A DNA stretch of 64,000 bases from Chionis minor (taxonomy: Eukaryota; Chordata; Aves; Charadriiformes; Chionididae). Positions within the stretch are counted from its first letter, which is position 1; every line of letters begins with the position of its first letter. The notes beneath the pieces are model-generated. The model saw only the letters and a program-made list of their open reading frames with translations, was not told where the DNA came from and did not search any database. The stretch covers positions 410,655 through 474,654 of the forward strand of contig VZSF01007793.1 of assembly GCA_013398295.1 (NCBI GenBank), written 5' to 3'. Positions 42,001 through 48,000 of the stretch are shown piece by piece. Position numbers and translations under genes: made by a program.

Positions 42001-45000
42001 AAAATACCGGAAGCTTTGTGGAGACAAAGATGAGCTGTCAGGCTACAGAGAAATTGTCAGACTCTGCACTGAGGAAGTTAGTTTTTGTGGAAAGATGGAA
42101 GAACTGAGAGTCACGAGTCAAAGCAGTTCCTTCCTTTGAATTTATGTTACGTCACATTGTTCTCATAAAAATACAATCTTTTTGTTAGAGTTATTTAAGA
42201 AAATGCACAAATGAGGAATGTGCAAAAGCAGTTCATATCTGAGGATGCTGAGATTGGATGGCGGTCTTCGAGGTATAAGTAGCCAGGAGACCCGAGCCAC
42301 TTGACTATACGAGAAAGGGGAACTGTGGTTCATTACTGCAGTTTTTTGAATGCCTGAATATCATTAAAATAGTTGAAAGCCTAAACCCTGTCACCGCCAT
42401 CACTATCCAGATTGATGTAGCACTAGAAGTAAATTTTAAAGAAAGTGCTGAAGTGACACAAGTAAAACCAGCTTTGAATATGTGAAAAAAACTGTTTAGA
42501 ATAATTAAAAAATGTGCATGTACTTAAATGTGTGTTTGTGTATGTATAAAACTTTACATTACCAAATGATACTGTATGTGATGTATCTGAACCAGCTATC
42601 TAATAGGTAGTGAATTGTGTGCACATGAGTTCTGTTTGTTCAAATGGTAATGCCTCTTAAAAGAAAATAAGTAATGGCAAATTCAAAATTAATTTAGCAG
42701 TAACAAGGAACCTCTCCATCGAGAGTGTGGTAATCACCTAGAACTCGTAAAATACATTTAAGACTATGTGGAAGCAAGTAGCACTCTTTGGAATAAATGC
42801 AGTTAGTGATACTCCAGTCTCAGGGAACGTTTAGTTAACACTATTGATGAGTCTGTTTGTGTGTATGTATATTCTGTGCGTACTACTTTTTTTTAGGATC
42901 TTTGATTTTCACAGTCATTCTTTTCTTTAGGAGAGAGTATTTCACAAAATGATTTTCCATCTGAAACTCCTATCACTTTAAATCTGTCTCATAACATCTG
43001 CAATACCAGGTAAAAAGTTTGAATCTACACCTGTAAGACATGAAAGAAACACCACCAACTTGAAATCTTGTCTCATTTTGATAAATTATACCTACCTGTT
43101 GGCTTGTCATTTTTTGTGATCATCTAACTATACTTTCCAGTTGGAAGAAGAAGAATCTTTTCCAGTAGGTGCAAAGATATATGCAAAATGGGTTATGCTG
43201 GGGAAATACGATAAATGCTTCCAAAAGTAAAATAAAATCAAGGGAAAAAAGGAAATTGTTTTTCCTCTCCCATTTCTTCCAGATCTCAGCAACTTACTAC
43301 ATTTCCATTAGCACTTAGTTATATTAAAGTAATAATGTGGGTTTTTTAAAAAAAAAAAAGTGGAAGTGAGACTTTCAAGTTGATGTTATTCTTTTAATGG
43401 GAATAATGTTCTCCTAGGAGATACAGCATGAAAATTGATTCCCCCCCGCCACATTCCTTTCTACCTCTTTACTGTAGTAGAGATAGCATCTACAATTTTT
43501 TATTACTACAAGTCCTCATTTCACTTCTCGTTCATGACTCTGTTTTCACTAGCAGAAATAATTTAATCCTTTTCCTCTGGGATTCTGATGCTTGAAAATA
43601 TCCCCTTTCCACTCATATTGACTAGTTTCTTTGATGGGATTTGATAAATATGAATTGATGTTCATGTGTGCCTATGTGTCGTCATGCACAAAAAATCAAA
43701 CTTGTCTGAAAGTTGTTGGGAGCATTGAAACATTATGAGAGATCCTACTCACCTTCAGGGACTATAGGTTGTTTTCCGATTTTAGAGAAGAGCTGTTGAA
43801 GTAATTTGCAGTAGGTTGATACTTGGATAATAAAATTGATGTAACTAAGATGTATTAATTTTATTTGTTTTGCATGTGTAATAATTAGCTGGCTTTTAAT
43901 TGCAAAAAAAAATCTGTTAAAAAAATTGGACATGAGTAATTCACAATAAGAAAAAAATCAGGAAAGAAAGGGGGAAGGCAATAACAACCATGATGTTGAT
44001 TAGAATATTTTTTACATCTCTGTGTATTACCTTTGAAATTCTTTGGATTATGAAACATAACAATGCCTAGACTTAAGGAATTAAATTTTCTTTTCATTCA
44101 GCAGAGACATGAACAGCATCCCCCAGTATCCTGAAACCTTGTGTCCCAATTTCACTGACATAGCTGCAGATCCTGACAAAAATAAAGGTCAGTTACTTTA
44201 TTAACAACTGAGGCTGGATTTTGCACACTTTACCAAGCCGTTTCAGTGATGTTGCTAATAACACTTGTATACACCAGCTTGATAGCCATGTTGTTATTAG
44301 AACTTGACTTCTAACCAAGTTAAGTGAAAAGTTAGCAAATGAAAGCTTATAACCTTGACATTTTTTGCTGCATCTTCTCTGTGTGAAGATAGTATTTAGC
44401 TTTCAACTCACGTTTTAGGTATTCTTTGGTTTTTCGTCCTCTTGCTTTGCACAGGTTTATATCCAAAAGTAATGCAGTTGGCAGATCAAGAGCACTGCTT
44501 GCTGTGTTAAAATGAATCTCAGCATCAAATCAAATATGACCATTTTTCTCTCTAAATTTCCACAGTTGGGGCTTGCTCTCTTTGAAAGCAATAATGAATG
44601 AGGTTGGATTGGGCTGTTAAAGCTCTTAAGAGTTTTCATTGTTTTGTGTCTCAAAAGGAAGTAATTTTAAGTTGTTGTGTTTAAGTCGTAAAAGCTCCAG
44701 GCTATGTGGTGAGGTGGAGTTTGAAAGCTGGTGAGGATACATAGTTCTTTGGGCAGCAGAACCACCTGCTTGTGACTGTCCCTTCTGTAGGTTTAACCTG
44801 TGTCTGGTAGGATACAAATGCTGATTAAACTTTCTCCACAGTAGCAATATTCATAATATCCATCATGTGAAATAATGAAATAGAGCTAACTTTGCAACTG
44901 TTGTCCTATGGAGACTGCTCATTTGGGGTTTTTCCTTTCTCCAGCTGCCTGTTCTCACAGAGTTGATAAGAACCAAGTATCTGTGGGCAGTAAGGGCACT

Positions 45001-48000
45001 CAGTCGGTAGAAAGCAGCACAATGAATATCTGTCCTAGGGGCTAAATGCAGCCGTAATGAGTTCACATTTTGTTTGCTTTGTTTGGGAATGGCTCTAGTC
45101 TATTTAAAAACCCAACCCCATTCCCGCTGCATTTTGTGGTTGGACTTGAGGGATGGTTACTGACCGATGAGTGGGGGCGAGGAGGCTGGTGGGGATTGCG
45201 TCCCTGCTGTCCGTCCTGCTGTGAGGAAGGGTGCTGCCTTGGCGCTGATGGCTGATGACTTAAGGACACTCTGTAGGAATTTCTTGCCCTGTTTTGCTGA
45301 ATTTCAGCTTCTCAGTTCAAGTCTTTTTATATATATTTTTTAACAAATAGAAATTTTCAGATTTGTTTTAAATGGACATTCATCACTAAAAAAAATAGCT
45401 TGGTTAACAACTCTGGACTTTTTATCTTGCATACAGTCATTATTGTGGACTTGAGAATAAAGTGTCATTGTGACACTCAAGAGTTTGTGGAGCCTCCATC
45501 TTGTTGTTCTGCATTTCATTCCCTCTTCTCTCTCTAGGTCTTTACCCAGCAGGAGACTTGTGGCCTGCCCAGCCAGTCTGCCTGACAAACAGTTTAAACT
45601 ACAACCTTGAGAACAATATACCGTGCATGATCCAAGAAACCCCCTCTATCCACAACAGGCAAGTTATGTTATGTGTAAACAGTATGGGTAACACTTTGTT
45701 CAGGTTTCTGTGGTACAAAGGACTGCACTTAAGCTTATTTTACAATATTTGTAAGACAGGTGATAGTTAAAGTTCTTGCTGTCCTTTCAGTCTTGGTTCT
45801 AGTTGTTTGTGCTCTTCTGTTAGTGTATCATGATTAATTTCACTAAAACAAATTCACTGGTGTTCCTGCTCATATGTAGATATTCCAGAACTTCTTTCAA
45901 ATACTTTTTGGAAAGCTTTTAATTTCTGCCACTTCTTTTGCATGGCGAGGCAGAGAGTCTTGCTTTTAGGTTTGTTTTCCTTTTGCTAAATGCATAGGTT
46001 CTGTGTATCATGTGGTGTGTTATGCAGTGTGTACTCATGTTAAATGGCATGAACAGACTGCTAAATGAAGGCAAATAGTCCAGTTTGAAGGTGGTGTAAG
46101 GATAAAAGTTGGTCTGCTTGAGGCTCTGTGTAGATTTGGGTCGATCTTCCTGTAGTAATGAACTTGAATAGTCCTGGTACTTCAGACTCTCCACACTACA
46201 AATTTTACTAATGAAAGATTCACCACAAACTAGTGAGAGGAAATACTCTGCCACTACATTGCAGTGAAATACGGCCAGTTCTTCAGGTTGTGTCCTGTCA
46301 TTTCAGTGACAGAGTAGTAACGCAGGAATCCCCAGGTAATGGTCTTGTGATCCCAACCAGCCTGCTGACCTCCCCTCTGACTGTTGTGTCAACAAACTGC
46401 AGCCCTAATGATTGGGAGCAATTAGTCGCGGTCCACCTGACTCCTCAGTCAGATGAAATAGATGGTGGTTTGTGGCAGATTCTGTATTATGCTACTTTGC
46501 TTTCATATGTCTGGCTCAATTTGGACTTTAGACGCCAAAATTCATGTAATTATTTATTCATATGTAGTAGTGGTAACTTATGGTAACTTCTTGCCTGAAT
46601 AGTAAAACTGGATTAGCACAACTTGATGTGAAATCCTTTTATACGCCTGTCTTGTCCAGATTGGGTCCAGACTTGGACTTCTTCAAGTTCTGTGCATAGC
46701 AGAGCTTGTTTCACTTCTCACATAACTTGAAGAAGTACTGTTGGAAAGTCTTCTTGAAATCCTGAAATTATTTTAATTTTAAAAAGTCTGATCCCTACAA
46801 ATTAATGTGTAGTTTAGAAGACATATTGTTTAACAAGACTTTAACATGTGTGGTAGGGAAAGTAGAAATCTCCATTTCAATTGCTATTCTCAAGCATTCA
46901 GACGCTTGAAAATGTGTTACATTTTCTTCTATTTCAAATCACATTATTTCACTTTACATCTGTCATTTCCATGGTTGTGGGAAAGAAGTACAAGGAGTTG
47001 AACCCAGTTAGGTGTTGCAGGACTCTGGTAGCTGTGATGACAAGTTGTTCATCCTTCCAGAGGGAAAAGAGCTCAGTGAGAGAATCACTGTGATTACATA
47101 GTGGCGTAGAGTAGATCCTGGTGGAATTGGCAAGTGGAATGTTAAACGCGTCATCATCAGTGACTGGCATTAGCATCCCACACCTTTACATTAAATAAGT
47201 CTTTCAAAATGATTTTCAGAAGTTCTGTGAATTGTTTCTGACAGCAGATTTTATTTTTTTCCTTTGGACAGCTTCATTGACTGGAATGCAGCTTGTGACA
47301 GCCAGTTCTCCAACATGTATTGTCCACTAGAGATGAATGAATATGGTGCTTTCCCAGAAGGTAAGATGAAATAAAGCTTATGAGTTATCACTGAGCGTGT
47401 TTTTTTTCTCTCACCTTTTGTAGAACAAAAGGCTCAACTTGTCTCTAAACATCTGGGCATTCATTGCTTAAGTGGACTTTACAGTTTCCAGCTGACTGGA
47501 TGCTCTGTAGTAATAAACAATGTCTGCATGTGGCGGATGAGAAGACTGGTCTTCGTATGGAGTTATTAAGGCTGAAAAGCCAATATAGAGGACTCTTGTC
47601 TGAGAGGGAATAGAGAGAAATGCTCGTGACCACAGTATTACACAAATCTTTTTGCACAATTTTCTTTGTTTCCCCTCTGGCAGGCTTCTGCCTTCCAGTG
47701 TGTGAAACAGAAGGCCTCTTGTGACCAATTACCTTTCCAGGCTAGAGTTTCTTGGCTTGGGAAGCACACTGGCAGCAACCTAGATTTCTTTAGCATTACC
47801 TAAGCAATAATTAAAGGTCAGGCTACAGTATCACAGGCAGCACGGCGATCCCTCGGGTGCTTAGAGCCGAGGCATGTTGGCAGCGAAGCCTGGGTAAGCT
47901 CTGCCATGCACATTCTGTGGCTAATAAAGACTCTGTTCTCCAGCAAAGAGTTTGCCAACTCTTTATCCCGTCCTCCTGATAGCAATTTGTTAGTGAGTCC

